NCBI GenBank assembly: GCA_964492065.1
Contig: CAZBHH010000017.1
Location: 1 to 56,841, forward strand
Direction: 5' to 3'
DNA: 56,841 bases
Source: JADKAC01 sp964492065
Lineage (GTDB): Bacteria > Bacteroidota > Bacteroidia > Chitinophagales > BACL12
Within the stretch, counting starts at the first letter, position 1, and every line of letters starts with the position of its first letter. The notes below the pieces were generated by a model. It was given only the letters and a program-made list of their open reading frames with translations, did no database searches and had not been told where the DNA came from. Made by a program: the position numbers and the translations under genes. Below, one piece after another: positions 1-8,603 of the stretch.

Positions 1-124
1 ATCCTAATGATTTGATGTAATTGATCTTTGAGCCGGGGAATATCGACACATAAAATTTTGCAGCTTCCACCGCCTGGGTGTCGTACCATAGATGCGGAAT
101 GATTTGTTTGATTGTAGCAGCCAT
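1..124 (-). CDS. VOC family protein, PhnB-like (N-terminal part only)
   Basis: The gene starts with ATG at 122-124 and runs off the left edge, so only about 41 residues are visible. The visible part contains HLWYDTQAVEAAKFYVSIF followed by PGSKI, the typical first beta-alpha unit of PhnB-like (3-demethylubiquinone methyltransferase-like) vicinal-oxygen-chelate proteins. The family fold is clear; the substrate is not. It lies 22 nt downstream of another VOC gene on the same strand, so the two are probably co-transcribed. Confidence 0.75.
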   Translation of the reverse strand, partial: MAATIKQIIPHLWYDTQAVEAAKFYVSIFPGSKINYIKSLG

Positions 125-146
125 ATTATTTGTATCAATATTCAAT

Positions 147-554
147 TTATTGTGCCGGAAGTTTATGCATATCCATATAAAACACCTCCCATAGATGGCC
201 GTCAAAATCTTCGAAACTGCGCTGCAACATGAAGCCGTAATCCTTTGCTTCGACGGGCTCCTTTCCGCCTGCCGCAATTACGGTATCCATCATTGCATCA
301 ACTTCTGTCACGCTGTCGAGCGATATGGAGTTAATTACCGAGGTGGTTTTTGACGTATCAGCAATGGATTTTGTAATAAACTTGCTGAATTTTTCATGCG
401 TGAGCAGCATGAGAAATATTTCTTCTGACAGCACCATGCAGGCTGCTGTTTCGTCTGTAAACTGCGGGTTATTAGAGAATCCGATAGCCGAATAAAATGC
501 CATTGATTTTTGTAAATCCCGAACCGGTAAATTGATAAATATCTTCTTTGACAT
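147..554 (-). CDS. VOC family (glyoxalase/bleomycin resistance-like) protein
   Basis: This 135-residue protein opens with KKIFINLPVRDLQKSMAFYSAIGF, split here as the usual beta1-alpha1 of a VOC half-domain, and ends with FEDFDGHLWEVFYMD, the typical last strand carrying a metal-ligand Glu. The length matches a single two-module VOC protein. Members of this subgroup are often annotated as lactoylglutathione lyase-like, but most have no proven substrate. It precedes the PhnB-like gene at 1-124 by 22 nt, suggesting a small operon of paralogous folds. No signal peptide is seen, so it should be cytoplasmic. Confidence 0.75.
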   Translation of the reverse strand: MSKKIFINLPVRDLQKSMAFYSAIGFSNNPQFTDETAACMVLSEEIFLMLLTHEKFSKFITKSIADTSKTTSVINSISLDSVTEVDAMMDTVIAAGGKEPVEAKDYGFMLQRSFEDFDGHLWEVFYMDMHKLPAQ

Positions 555-986
555 GATTGAGTGTTTTATGTTAAGAGAGCAAATCTGCTATAAATTTACA
601 GTATATGGCGTCAAGATCGATGCCGGCTTACGTTAAATATGCCTGTCCTGGCGTAAGTTATTGCTTTATAATTTTTTGCCTGTAAAAAAATAATAATAAG
701 ATAAACAGGGCCGAAATGCCGTAATTGATATCTTATACCTTTCCTTGAATACATGTGCATCATTATACATGGTTAAATACCCCCAATGCCGCATTCCGCT
801 GTACTAACTATTAAAGCACATGCGCCCGTCTGCCGGCTTTAGGGCAGGTGATGAATACAACTTATTTTGGAAGATTCGGCTCTTATTGATCAACTGCAGC
901 AGGACGGTGGCGGATATAACATTTGCGAAGTACAAAATCGGCGCTCATTTCCCTTATTGCAACCCGCCGATTCATGCAATTATTCA
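555..986. other. intergenic region, no gene recognised
   Basis: This 432-base stretch separates the VOC gene pair (leftward) from the 3' end of the L,D-transpeptidase gene (also leftward). The short open frames on the plus strand here (from 820 and 867) have no recognisable protein character. The only structure I see is the hairpin at 936-972. The left half should hold the promoter of the VOC pair, but no convincing TAnnTTTG box was found. Confidence 0.5.
936..972 (-). terminator. possible terminator of the L,D-transpeptidase gene
   Basis: AATCGGCG at 936-943 and CGCCGATT at 965-972 form a perfect 8-bp inverted repeat with a 21-nt loop, placed 15 nt after the stop codon of the leftward gene. 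On the minus strand the stem is followed by TTTTG. The long loop and short T run make this a weak call. Confidence 0.35.
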
Positions 987-2729
987 TTACTCCGGGGCTT
1001 GGGCTGTAACAGGCCGGTCTGCCGGTTTACTTACCTGTTTTGTCGGGTTGTAGCTGCGCATCATTCCGGCATCATGACCATAAATGTCCTTGCGGAAATT
1101 GAGTATGCCGTCGGCATCCACCCAGGCTGTGAAATACACGATCATAACAGGTACCGGTTTTTCTAATACCACTTTTGTTTCGATGCCGCCGTGCATAACC
1201 GAGTCAATGGCCGACTTCGTCCAGGTAGAATCATTGCGCAATAAAAATTCGGCAAATCGCTGCGGTTCACTGATGCGAATACAACCATGGCTGAAATTGC
1301 GCTGCGTCTCGGCAAACAGGTTTCGGTTGGGTGTGTCGTGTAAATAGATATCGTATGCATTGGGAAAGATAAACTTTGCCCATCCCAAAGAATTATGTGC
1401 ACCGGGTTTTTGCCTGACACCGAAAGGAAAATTCTGAGCCGTAAACCTGCTCATATCTATAGTATTAAAATCTACGCTTTTATTATTTGAATAATTGTAA
1501 AGCTCCATGTGATTGCGCACTAAATATTGCGCATCCTTTACGAGTGCCGGAAATATTTCATTGCGGATAATACTGCCCGGTACTTTCCAAAAAGGGCTGA
1601 AAACGATGTATTCGATTTCGTCATTAAAAATAGTTGTGGATGTGCTGGTGCTGCCGACAATGACCTGCATGTTCCAACTGAGCGTATCTGCCGAATAGAT
1701 ATGCGCTTTAAATTCCGGGATATTCACAACCACGTAATCGCCATGGTAATCCGTCGGTATCCATCGGCAGCGCTCCATGTTGATTTCTATTTGTGCAATG
1801 CGGTAATCGGGTGGCGTATTTAAAGCATCCAGAAATTTCTGACCGGCACGGCCGTCCGCGGTCAGGCCAAACCGCCTTTGAAATCTTTTAACGGCAAGCG
1901 TTGTCAGCGAATCAAACAATGTGGAACTGTCGGCAACTTGCAGGTCGCCCAGAAGAAATAAGCGGTTCTTTATTGCGACAACGACGGGGAGTGAGTCGCC
2001 GGCAGCGATATATTTTTTATCCTTTGGCAGTTGCAAGGGTGTCCATGTTGACGTTTGCGCCAACTCCTTGTAGAATTTCAATTGCTCTTTCAGTAATTCA
2101 TATTGTTTATAGCGTGGCTGAAAGGATACAAAAGCGGCGGAACTGCCCTGTAGTACCGAATCGAGCAAGGCATCGGAGGCAATTGTCTTGCGCCTGACAT
2201 ACCAACTCAGTTTTCTGCTTTCGGTTTCGCTGATTCCGCCCCATATCTTTTGTGCATAGACAAAAAATTCTGCTGTGAGCAACATCTCAATTTGCTCCGT
2301 TGTGGAATTTCTGCCTCCAAATGGTTTGCCGGACGTGATAAACGCACGCATGGCACTGTTTAAATCGGAAATATAAATAACCGTATCCCGCAGTCCTTCG
2401 TTGCCCAGCGCATTGAGTATATTGACAAAATTTGTAGCCGCCTGTTTGATGCCGGTGGAGTCGAACCATCCGAATGCGTAATCGTGCTTCCGGTAAAAAG
2501 CGAGTATATCGCCTTTGTGATAACTGAACAGCGGGAATGATTCTAGGAATGTTACAATGGAAATGCTGTCGGTTTGTAACGGTACAAATGGAATGGAGGC
2601 AGGTGTTTCCACCGAAGAAATTGAATCGACGGCTGCCGGTTGTTCTTTGGTTTTACACGCAGTGATAACCGCCGCAAACAGGCAAAGCAGCAGAAAAGGC
2701 AAAGTGGATTTTGAATTGACGGGTTGCAT
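987..2729 (-). CDS. L,D-transpeptidase (YcbB/LdtD-like), lipoprotein
   Basis: 580 residues, close to the length of E. coli YcbB (about 615). The N-terminus is a lipoprotein signal with lipobox ITAC near residue 25. A middle region has a peptidoglycan-binding-like helix cluster (FQRRFGLTADGRAGQKFLDAL). The C-terminal third is a YkuD catalytic domain with the hallmark HDTPNRNLF and SHGCIRI, where the Cys is the nucleophile. Family enzymes form 3-3 crosslinks or attach proteins to meso-diaminopimelate in peptidoglycan. A lipid anchor would place it facing the periplasm. It is divergent from glgB; only 46 nt separate the two start codons. Confidence 0.9.
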   Translation of the reverse strand: MQPVNSKSTLPFLLLCLFAAVITACKTKEQPAAVDSISSVETPASIPFVPLQTDSISIVTFLESFPLFSYHKGDILAFYRKHDYAFGWFDSTGIKQAATNFVNILNALGNEGLRDTVIYISDLNSAMRAFITSGKPFGGRNSTTEQIEMLLTAEFFVYAQKIWGGISETESRKLSWYVRRKTIASDALLDSVLQGSSAAFVSFQPRYKQYELLKEQLKFYKELAQTSTWTPLQLPKDKKYIAAGDSLPVVVAIKNRLFLLGDLQVADSSTLFDSLTTLAVKRFQRRFGLTADGRAGQKFLDALNTPPDYRIAQIEINMERCRWIPTDYHGDYVVVNIPEFKAHIYSADTLSWNMQVIVGSTSTSTTIFNDEIEYIVFSPFWKVPGSIIRNEIFPALVKDAQYLVRNHMELYNYSNNKSVDFNTIDMSRFTAQNFPFGVRQKPGAHNSLGWAKFIFPNAYDIYLHDTPNRNLFAETQRNFSHGCIRISEPQRFAEFLLRNDSTWTKSAIDSVMHGGIETKVVLEKPVPVMIVYFTAWVDADGILNFRKDIYGHDAGMMRSYNPTKQVSKPADRPVTAQAPE

Positions 2730-2763
2730 GCGAAATCGAGTTATATCAAAGATAGGTAACTTG

Positions 2764-2771
2764 TATATTTG
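2764..2771 (+). promoter_or_regulatory. -7 promoter box of glgB (TATATTTG)
   Basis: TATATTTG fits the Bacteroidota -7 consensus TAnnTTTG exactly. It ends 4 nt before the glgB ATG at 2776, so transcription would begin at or next to the start codon. It supports 2776 as the start, because any upstream start would precede the promoter. I see no clear -33 TTTG at 19-21 nt upstream. Confidence 0.6.
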
Positions 2772-2775
2772 TGCA

Positions 2776-4746
2776 ATGGAGTCAAAAGTAATCCACGGTA
2801 TATCGCTGTTCAGCGATTACGATATTCACTTGTTCAGGGAGGGGAAACACTTTCGGCTATGGGAAAAATTCGGCGCTCATGTGTTTGAACACGCAGGGCA
2901 GAGCGGCGTTTTGTTTTCCGTATGGGCGCCAAGCGCCGAGAGCGTGTGGGTAATGGGTTCTTTTAATGATTGGGATAAGGAGCAATACCGGCTTGAGGCT
3001 CGTTGGGACTCTTCGGGTATCTGGGAGGGGTTTATCCCCGGTATTTCGGCCGGAGCCTTATATAAATACGTGATTCAGCCCTCCGGGAGGGAGGAACTGT
3101 TGGAAAAAGCCGATCCATTTGCAAGGCAGGTGGAAGTGCCGATGCAAACGGCATCCATTATTTTCTCATCCGCTTATACATGGCGGGACAAAAAATGGGT
3201 GGCAAACCGCAGGCACTTCGATTTCACCAAACCGATGTCCACTTACGAAGTGCATCTGGGTTCCTGGCGGCGCACCGATGACGGCAATTCGCTATCATAC
3301 AGGGAGTTGGCCGAACAATTGGTTCCCTATGTAAAGGCATGCGGGTTTACGCATGTCGAGTTCCTGCCCGTAATGGAACATCCGTTTTTTGGTTCATGGG
3401 GTTATCAGGTGACGAATTACTTTGCACCTACCGGACGCTACGGGTCTCCCGATGATTTAAAATTTTTAATTGATTCGTTTCACCAGGCGGGCATTGCAGT
3501 TATTCTCGACTGGGTACCTTCTCACTTTCCCGGTGACGATTATGCGCTGAAAGAATTTGACGGCTCGCACCTGTTCGAACACGCCGATCAGCGCAAAGGG
3601 TTTCACCCCGACTGGAAGAGTTATATTTTTAACTATGGCCGGTTTGAAGTGCTGTCATTCCTAGTCAGCAATGCCTTGTACTGGCTGGAAGAATTTCATG
3701 CCGATGGTTTGCGGGTGGACGGCGTTGCGAGTATGCTGTACCTGGATTATTCACGCCGTGAAGGCGAGTGGGTGCCCAATGAATACGGAGGCAATGAAAA
3801 CCTGGAAGCCATTCAGTTCCTGAAAACGCTGAACTCGGCGGTACGCAATGAGAATAAGGGCTATATAACCATTGCAGAAGAATCAACCGCCTGGCCCAAG
3901 GTGACTGATTTGCCTGAAAACGGCGGACTGGGATTCCACTATAAATGGATGATGGGCTGGATGCACGATACGCTGCGCTATTTCGGCAGGGAACCGATCT
4001 ACCGCAAATACCATCAGAATGAACTGACATTCGGCATGTGGTATTTCCGTTCTGAAAAATACGTCCTCGCTATTTCTCACGATGAGGTAGTTTATGGTAA
4101 AGGCAGTTTGCAAAACAAAATGAGTGGCGACGAATGGCATAAATTTTCAAACCTGCGCCTGTTGTATGGATACATGTTTACACATCCGGGCGCTAAACTG
4201 TTATTTATGGGACAGGAATTTGCGCAGTTTCACGAATGGAACCACGACGGGCAATTGGACTGGGATGCATTACAGGACGAAAAATACAAAGGAGTTCAGG
4301 CATTGATAACCGATTTGAATTCGTTTTATACCCAACAGGGCGCTTTGCATGCTCTGGATTTTTCCGATGACGGGTTTTTGTGGACAGATATCGATAATCC
4401 CGATGACAGCCTGTTGTGTTATATGCGCAGCTCAGCAGACAACCATATCATTGTCGTGTGTAATTTCGACCAGCAGACTCACCTGGAACGGAAGATAAAA
4501 GTACCTGCCGGTTCTGTCTATGAAGAGATACTCAATACCGATGATGAAAAATATGGCGGATCGGGGTTGTTGAATCCACATCCGCTTACTCCGGAGCTTC
4601 AACCTGATGACGCCGCTGAAGAAGCAGGAGATGAAAAAGCCGGAACAGATGCAATAGCGAAAGAGGAAAAAGAACAACCCCTCCCGTATTACATTACACT
4701 TATGGTGCCGCCATTGTCTATGCTGTTGTTGAAACCGGTAAAGTAG
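2776..4746 (+). CDS. glgB: 1,4-alpha-glucan branching enzyme
   Basis: 656 residues from ATG 2776; the open frame runs further upstream, but that part overlaps the divergent gene and lacks family character. An N-terminal CBM48 module (FSVWAPSAESVWVMGSFNDW) is followed by the GH13 barrel with VILDWVPSHF, GLRVDGVAS (nucleophile Asp about 315), IAEES (acid/base Glu about 368) and SHDEVVYGKGS (Asp about 436). These are the branching-enzyme forms of the conserved regions. It creates alpha-1,6 branches in glycogen. Near the C-terminus, before the final strand PPLSMLLLKPV, there is an acidic Glu/Ala/Lys-rich insertion of about 25 residues. No glgA/glgC adjoins, but a GT35 phosphorylase-like gene lies at 47648. 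Confidence 0.95.
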   Translation: MESKVIHGISLFSDYDIHLFREGKHFRLWEKFGAHVFEHAGQSGVLFSVWAPSAESVWVMGSFNDWDKEQYRLEARWDSSGIWEGFIPGISAGALYKYVIQPSGREELLEKADPFARQVEVPMQTASIIFSSAYTWRDKKWVANRRHFDFTKPMSTYEVHLGSWRRTDDGNSLSYRELAEQLVPYVKACGFTHVEFLPVMEHPFFGSWGYQVTNYFAPTGRYGSPDDLKFLIDSFHQAGIAVILDWVPSHFPGDDYALKEFDGSHLFEHADQRKGFHPDWKSYIFNYGRFEVLSFLVSNALYWLEEFHADGLRVDGVASMLYLDYSRREGEWVPNEYGGNENLEAIQFLKTLNSAVRNENKGYITIAEESTAWPKVTDLPENGGLGFHYKWMMGWMHDTLRYFGREPIYRKYHQNELTFGMWYFRSEKYVLAISHDEVVYGKGSLQNKMSGDEWHKFSNLRLLYGYMFTHPGAKLLFMGQEFAQFHEWNHDGQLDWDALQDEKYKGVQALITDLNSFYTQQGALHALDFSDDGFLWTDIDNPDDSLLCYMRSSADNHIIVVCNFDQQTHLERKIKVPAGSVYEEILNTDDEKYGGSGLLNPHPLTPELQPDDAAEEAGDEKAGTDAIAKEEKEQPLPYYITLMVPPLSMLLLKPVK

Positions 4747-4966
4747 AAAGCCATGAGAATTGCAGTTGGGGATCATTGCAATTAACTCTTGGGAAGTATC
4801 ACCTTGAAAAGTCTTTCAGCGATTCTGATATAAGCCCATCATTGAACGGAATGCTCCGTCATTTTCTGAAAATTGGTTAAAGTATCTTAAACTGTTTAAA
4901 AGGTAAATTGCAAATTGGGATTTTCAATTGTAATGACTGTAACATTGCAGTGACAACCAAATTGCA
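4747..4966. promoter_or_regulatory. intergenic region with five ATTGCA motifs
   Basis: The 220-bp gap between glgB and the outer-membrane receptor contains ATTGCA at 4759, 4775, 4907, 4944 and 4961, the last one directly abutting the ATG at 4967. Spacings are 16, 132, 37 and 17 bp. Several sit in longer similar blocks (AATTGCAGTTGGG, AAATTGCAAATTGGG). This may be a cluster of regulator sites for the downstream receptor. No terminator hairpin for glgB is evident. Confidence 0.3.
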
Positions 4967-7414
4967 ATGAAGGCCACACTTTTCATTACCCTGTTATTTT
5001 GCCTGGCACTTTCCGCCAGGGCGCAATCTATCATCTCCGGGACAGTGCGGGACTCCGGCGGGGAAGCAGTAGCATTTGCCAATGCCATTCTCTTTAATGC
5101 CGTTGACAGCCAAATGGTAAAAGCGGAAATTACCGACATGGACGGACTGTTTAATTTGACAGGATTATCACGGGGCACATATCGGTTGAAAGTGAGTTTT
5201 GTCGGATATGCGCCGTTTGAGTCCGGAGAATTTACACTGGGCGATAATGCGGTTAAAACCTTTGACAGCATCCTGTTGCAGCCGGATGAAAACGTATTGG
5301 AAGCCGTTGAAATTACTACCGAGAGAGCCTTGATAGAAGTGCAGCCCGATAAAACCGTTTTTAACGTGGAGGGGAGCGTCAATGCAACGGGCAATACAGC
5401 ATTGGAATTACTGCGCAAAGCGCCCGGAGTGATGGTGGACAATGACGATAATATTATATTGCTCGGCAAGAGCGGCACAAAGATATATATAGACGGAAAG
5501 CCCTCGCCACTGGGCGGTGAGGATCTTGCAATACTGTTGCGCAGTATGCAGTCGTCCGAGATAGATGCGATTGAAATCATTACCAACCCATCGTCAAAAT
5601 ACGATGCGGAAGGCGATGCGGGCATAATTAATATCCGGCTGAAAAAGGACAAGAATTTAGGCGCTAACGCAAATATCAATCTCGGCTACAACCAGGGCTT
5701 TTACGCAAAATATAACGGTACGGTGAATATGAACTACCGCAACAAATCGGTAAACCTGTTTGGTATGTACAGCCTGAATAGCGGCACCTGGCGCAGTACC
5801 ATGGATTTTGACAGTTATATGGATGCCTTTAACACATTTACCAACAGCATGAATAAATATTCGGGCAACTATAACAGTTTTAAACTCGGCGCAGATTTTT
5901 TTATTGACAAGATGAGTACTATTGGTTTCATAGCGGATGGTTCGCTGTATAACTGGTCGAATTACAGCAATAGTATTTCTCAAATATTTGATGCCAATAC
6001 GAATATGCCGTTATCCGACCTGGTTGCCGGCTCAGAGGCCTTAGGCGACAATGTAAACCTGCACGCCAATATCAATTACCGGTTCGATAACCTGGAAGGC
6101 AACACCTGGAGTATCGATGGCGATTTCGGCAAGTACGATAATTTAAGCAATTCCTATCAGCCAAACACCTATTACGATCCCATTGCGGATACAACTATGG
6201 ATGTTAATATATATACCTCTGAAGCGCCAACATCCATTCTGCTTTATACCGCCAATGTGGATCACGAGCGCAAACTCGGCAACGGCAAACTGGGAGCGGG
6301 GATAAAATTTTCCTATGTCACCACCGATAATACATACGATTTTTTTGAATTGATAAACGGCATTGAAGTGTTGGATGCATCCCGTTCCAATCATTTTGTT
6401 TACGAAGAAAATATCAATGCCGCATATATCAATTACGCTTTTGCAATTGATAAAGTAAATATTACACTGGGCCTGCGTGCCGAACAAACCAATAATACCG
6501 GTACGCTAACCAGTTTGCAGGAAACGGAAGACAATACGGTTTCGAGAAGCTACCTGGACCTGTTTCCATCCGGTGGCATTGCGTTCAACATCAATCAGAA
6601 AAACGCATTGCGGTTAAACTACAGCCGCCGCATTCAAAGGCCGGATTACCAGGATCTGAATCCGTTTGAATTTAAGATAAACGAGTTGAGCTATCAAAAA
6701 GGCAACCCGTTTTTGCAGCCGCAATACACGCAATCCGTACAACTGACGCACACCTATAATTATTCGCTCAGCACCACCCTGCGCTACAGTTATACCAGCG
6801 ATTTCTTCAGCAGCCTTTCCGACACTGCTTCCGACGGCGCCGGATATATCCAGACGCTAAATATCGGCAACCAACAGGTTATCGGTTTAAATGTGAGTTA
6901 TCCGTTGAGCATAACCAAATGGTGGTCCACTTATACAAATACCGGCGTGTACACACTGCACAACGCAGGTGTTATTTCCGAAGGTCGCACCATCGCATTG
7001 ACTCAGACCTCATTCAACCTGTATCATCAATCTACCTTTAGTATATCAGATAAATTCTCGCTGGAACTCTCGGGCTGGTATAATTCGCCATCGGTTTGGG
7101 GTGCGGTGTTCCAGACAAAGGCCAACTGGAGCCTGGATTTGGGCGCTCAATACAAAGTGCTTAAAGATAGGGGCAATATTAAATTGGCCTTTACCGATGT
7201 ATTTCATACAGCGCCATGGGATGCCGTTCAGGATATCGATGGGCTCTATATGACCATTAACGGTTCATGGGAAAGCCGGCAGTTGCGACTGAGTTTTTCT
7301 TACCTGTTCGGCAATGAACAGGTGAAGGAATTTAAAAACCGCAAGACGGGCATCGACGATGAAAAAAACCGCATTGATGGCGGCGGCGGAAATACCGGGC
7401 CTGGCGGCATGTAA
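4967..7414 (+). CDS. TonB-dependent receptor-like outer membrane protein (OMP_b-brl type)
   Basis: 815 residues with a signal peptide (MKATLFITLLFCLALSARAQ). A CarboxypepD_reg-like beta-sandwich follows (ISGTVRDSGGEAVAFANAI, residues about 22-105), then a plug domain (LELLRKAPGVMVD, YIDGKPSPLGGEDL, IEIITNPSSKYDAEGDAG) and a long barrel with typical aromatic strands (RPDYQDLNPF, KGNPFLQPQYTQS). This layout is the Bacteroidota outer-membrane beta-barrel receptor family; members are usually of unknown substrate and lack a SusD partner, as here. The C-terminus ends in a charged, Gly-rich tail past the last strand. It is not obviously in an operon. Confidence 0.88.
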   Translation: MKATLFITLLFCLALSARAQSIISGTVRDSGGEAVAFANAILFNAVDSQMVKAEITDMDGLFNLTGLSRGTYRLKVSFVGYAPFESGEFTLGDNAVKTFDSILLQPDENVLEAVEITTERALIEVQPDKTVFNVEGSVNATGNTALELLRKAPGVMVDNDDNIILLGKSGTKIYIDGKPSPLGGEDLAILLRSMQSSEIDAIEIITNPSSKYDAEGDAGIINIRLKKDKNLGANANINLGYNQGFYAKYNGTVNMNYRNKSVNLFGMYSLNSGTWRSTMDFDSYMDAFNTFTNSMNKYSGNYNSFKLGADFFIDKMSTIGFIADGSLYNWSNYSNSISQIFDANTNMPLSDLVAGSEALGDNVNLHANINYRFDNLEGNTWSIDGDFGKYDNLSNSYQPNTYYDPIADTTMDVNIYTSEAPTSILLYTANVDHERKLGNGKLGAGIKFSYVTTDNTYDFFELINGIEVLDASRSNHFVYEENINAAYINYAFAIDKVNITLGLRAEQTNNTGTLTSLQETEDNTVSRSYLDLFPSGGIAFNINQKNALRLNYSRRIQRPDYQDLNPFEFKINELSYQKGNPFLQPQYTQSVQLTHTYNYSLSTTLRYSYTSDFFSSLSDTASDGAGYIQTLNIGNQQVIGLNVSYPLSITKWWSTYTNTGVYTLHNAGVISEGRTIALTQTSFNLYHQSTFSISDKFSLELSGWYNSPSVWGAVFQTKANWSLDLGAQYKVLKDRGNIKLAFTDVFHTAPWDAVQDIDGLYMTINGSWESRQLRLSFSYLFGNEQVKEFKNRKTGIDDEKNRIDGGGGNTGPGGM

Positions 7415-7522
7415 TTTATGGCAACCCCGCAACGGAAATGAAATTTAGGCGGTTTGTCGTGCATTTTATTTTCCTTAATCACATCTTAATCTTTACTGCC
7501 GTATCAACCTGTACATATTTCT

Positions 7523-7530
7523 TAACTTAG
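7523..7530 (+). promoter_or_regulatory. possible -7 box upstream of lpxK (TAACTTAG)
   Basis: TAACTTAG differs from TAnnTTTG at one position and ends 4 nt before the GTG start at 7535, the same near-leaderless spacing seen at glgB. No -33 element was recognised. Confidence 0.35.
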
Positions 7531-7534
7531 CGGA

Positions 7535-8578
7535 GTGCGAACACTGTTATTGCCGTTGTCATGGATTTATTCCGGTATAGTCACTCTGCGTAATTTTCTG
7601 TACGATGCAGGGTGGCTGCGCAGTTTCCGTTTTGACTTCCCGGTGATTTGCATCGGTAATTTAAATACCGGCGGTACCGGCAAAACCCCCCATTTAATTT
7701 TCATCGCCGGCTTATTGCAGGAAGGTAACCGCGGCGCCGTGATCAGCAGGGGATACCGCCGCAACACCTCCGGTTTTATTGTGTCAACGGCCAAGTCTCT
7801 CGTGAGAGATATCGGCGATGAACCTAAACTTATAAAACAAAAAATGCCGGGTTTGGAAGTAGCTGTATGCGAAAACCGCTTTATCGGTATCAGCACCCTG
7901 TTGCAGGAAGTGGAAGGCCTGACATTTATCCTGATGGATGACGGATTTCAGCATCGCAGGGTTAAGGCGGGGTACAATATTATATTGACGGCTTACAGCG
8001 ATTTATTTATTGATGACAGAGTTTTACCTGCGGGGAATTTGCGTGAACCCACCACAGCCCTGCACCGGGCAGATACCGTGATAGTTACCAAATGCCCGCC
8101 GTCCATGCTCAAACGGGAAGCGGCCGAATTGCGCACTCGTCTGCAATTGCTCCCCCATCACAAGTTGTTTTTTACCACGCTGGAATACGAGCCCTTGCGG
8201 CCGTTGTTTCCCGGATCTCAAAACAAAAAGACTCCCGAAACCAATCGCTGCCTGCTCGTCTCAGGCATTGCCAGTGATTCGCATATCACAGAATTTCTCC
8301 GCAGCCGATTTCATTTTGTGGAGCGGATGGCATTCGCCGATCACCATTTCTTTACAGAGCGGGATTTAACGGCAATCCGGCAAAAGTCCGAAGGCAACGC
8401 CGTTTTGATCACCACGGAGAAAGATGCCGTTCGCCTCGCCGAACAGGAATCGCAGATACGCAATTTAAAAATGGATTTTTATGTGTTGCCGGTGCGGGTT
8501 GCCTGCCTGTTTGATGCGGAAGCGGAGTTGGCGTCTGAATTGAAAGCGTATATCCACCGCGAATTTATTTCGGTTTAA
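7535..8578 (+). CDS. lpxK: tetraacyldisaccharide 4'-kinase
   Basis: 347 residues from a GTG start. The N-terminal hydrophobic helix is followed by FPVICIGNLNTGGTGKTPH, containing the LpxK P-loop, then the conserved GAVISRGYRR and the motifs DEPKLI and LMDDGFQHR. The enzyme phosphorylates the 4' position of the lipid A disaccharide at the inner face of the cytoplasmic membrane, so the organism makes lipid A. Length is typical of the family. Purine nucleoside phosphorylase follows after 25 nt with its own promoter box, so the two may be only loosely coupled. Confidence 0.95.
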   Translation: MRTLLLPLSWIYSGIVTLRNFLYDAGWLRSFRFDFPVICIGNLNTGGTGKTPHLIFIAGLLQEGNRGAVISRGYRRNTSGFIVSTAKSLVRDIGDEPKLIKQKMPGLEVAVCENRFIGISTLLQEVEGLTFILMDDGFQHRRVKAGYNIILTAYSDLFIDDRVLPAGNLREPTTALHRADTVIVTKCPPSMLKREAAELRTRLQLLPHHKLFFTTLEYEPLRPLFPGSQNKKTPETNRCLLVSGIASDSHITEFLRSRFHFVERMAFADHHFFTERDLTAIRQKSEGNAVLITTEKDAVRLAEQESQIRNLKMDFYVLPVRVACLFDAEAELASELKAYIHREFISV

Positions 8579-8590
8579 CGAGCCGAAGTT

Positions 8591-8598
8591 TAACTTTG
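8591..8598 (+). promoter_or_regulatory. -7 promoter box of the purine nucleoside phosphorylase gene (TAACTTTG)
   Basis: TAACTTTG is a perfect TAnnTTTG match in the 25-nt gap after lpxK, ending 5 nt before the ATG at 8604. A TTTC at 8568-8571, 19 nt upstream, is a one-mismatch -33 candidate inside the lpxK 3' end. The geometry implies a leaderless or nearly leaderless transcript. Confidence 0.55.
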
Positions 8599-8603
8599 CC
8601 GCA

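Noticed and set aside
820..1166. Plus-strand frames near the end of the L,D-transpeptidase
   Set aside because: Short, overlapping in two frames, and partly antisense to a certain gene.
4924..5679. 251-codon open frame on the minus strand
   Set aside because: It is antisense to the receptor's signal, CarboxypepD and plug domains, which are clearly coding on the plus strand, and its translation is Ser/Leu/Pro-rich with no known domain.
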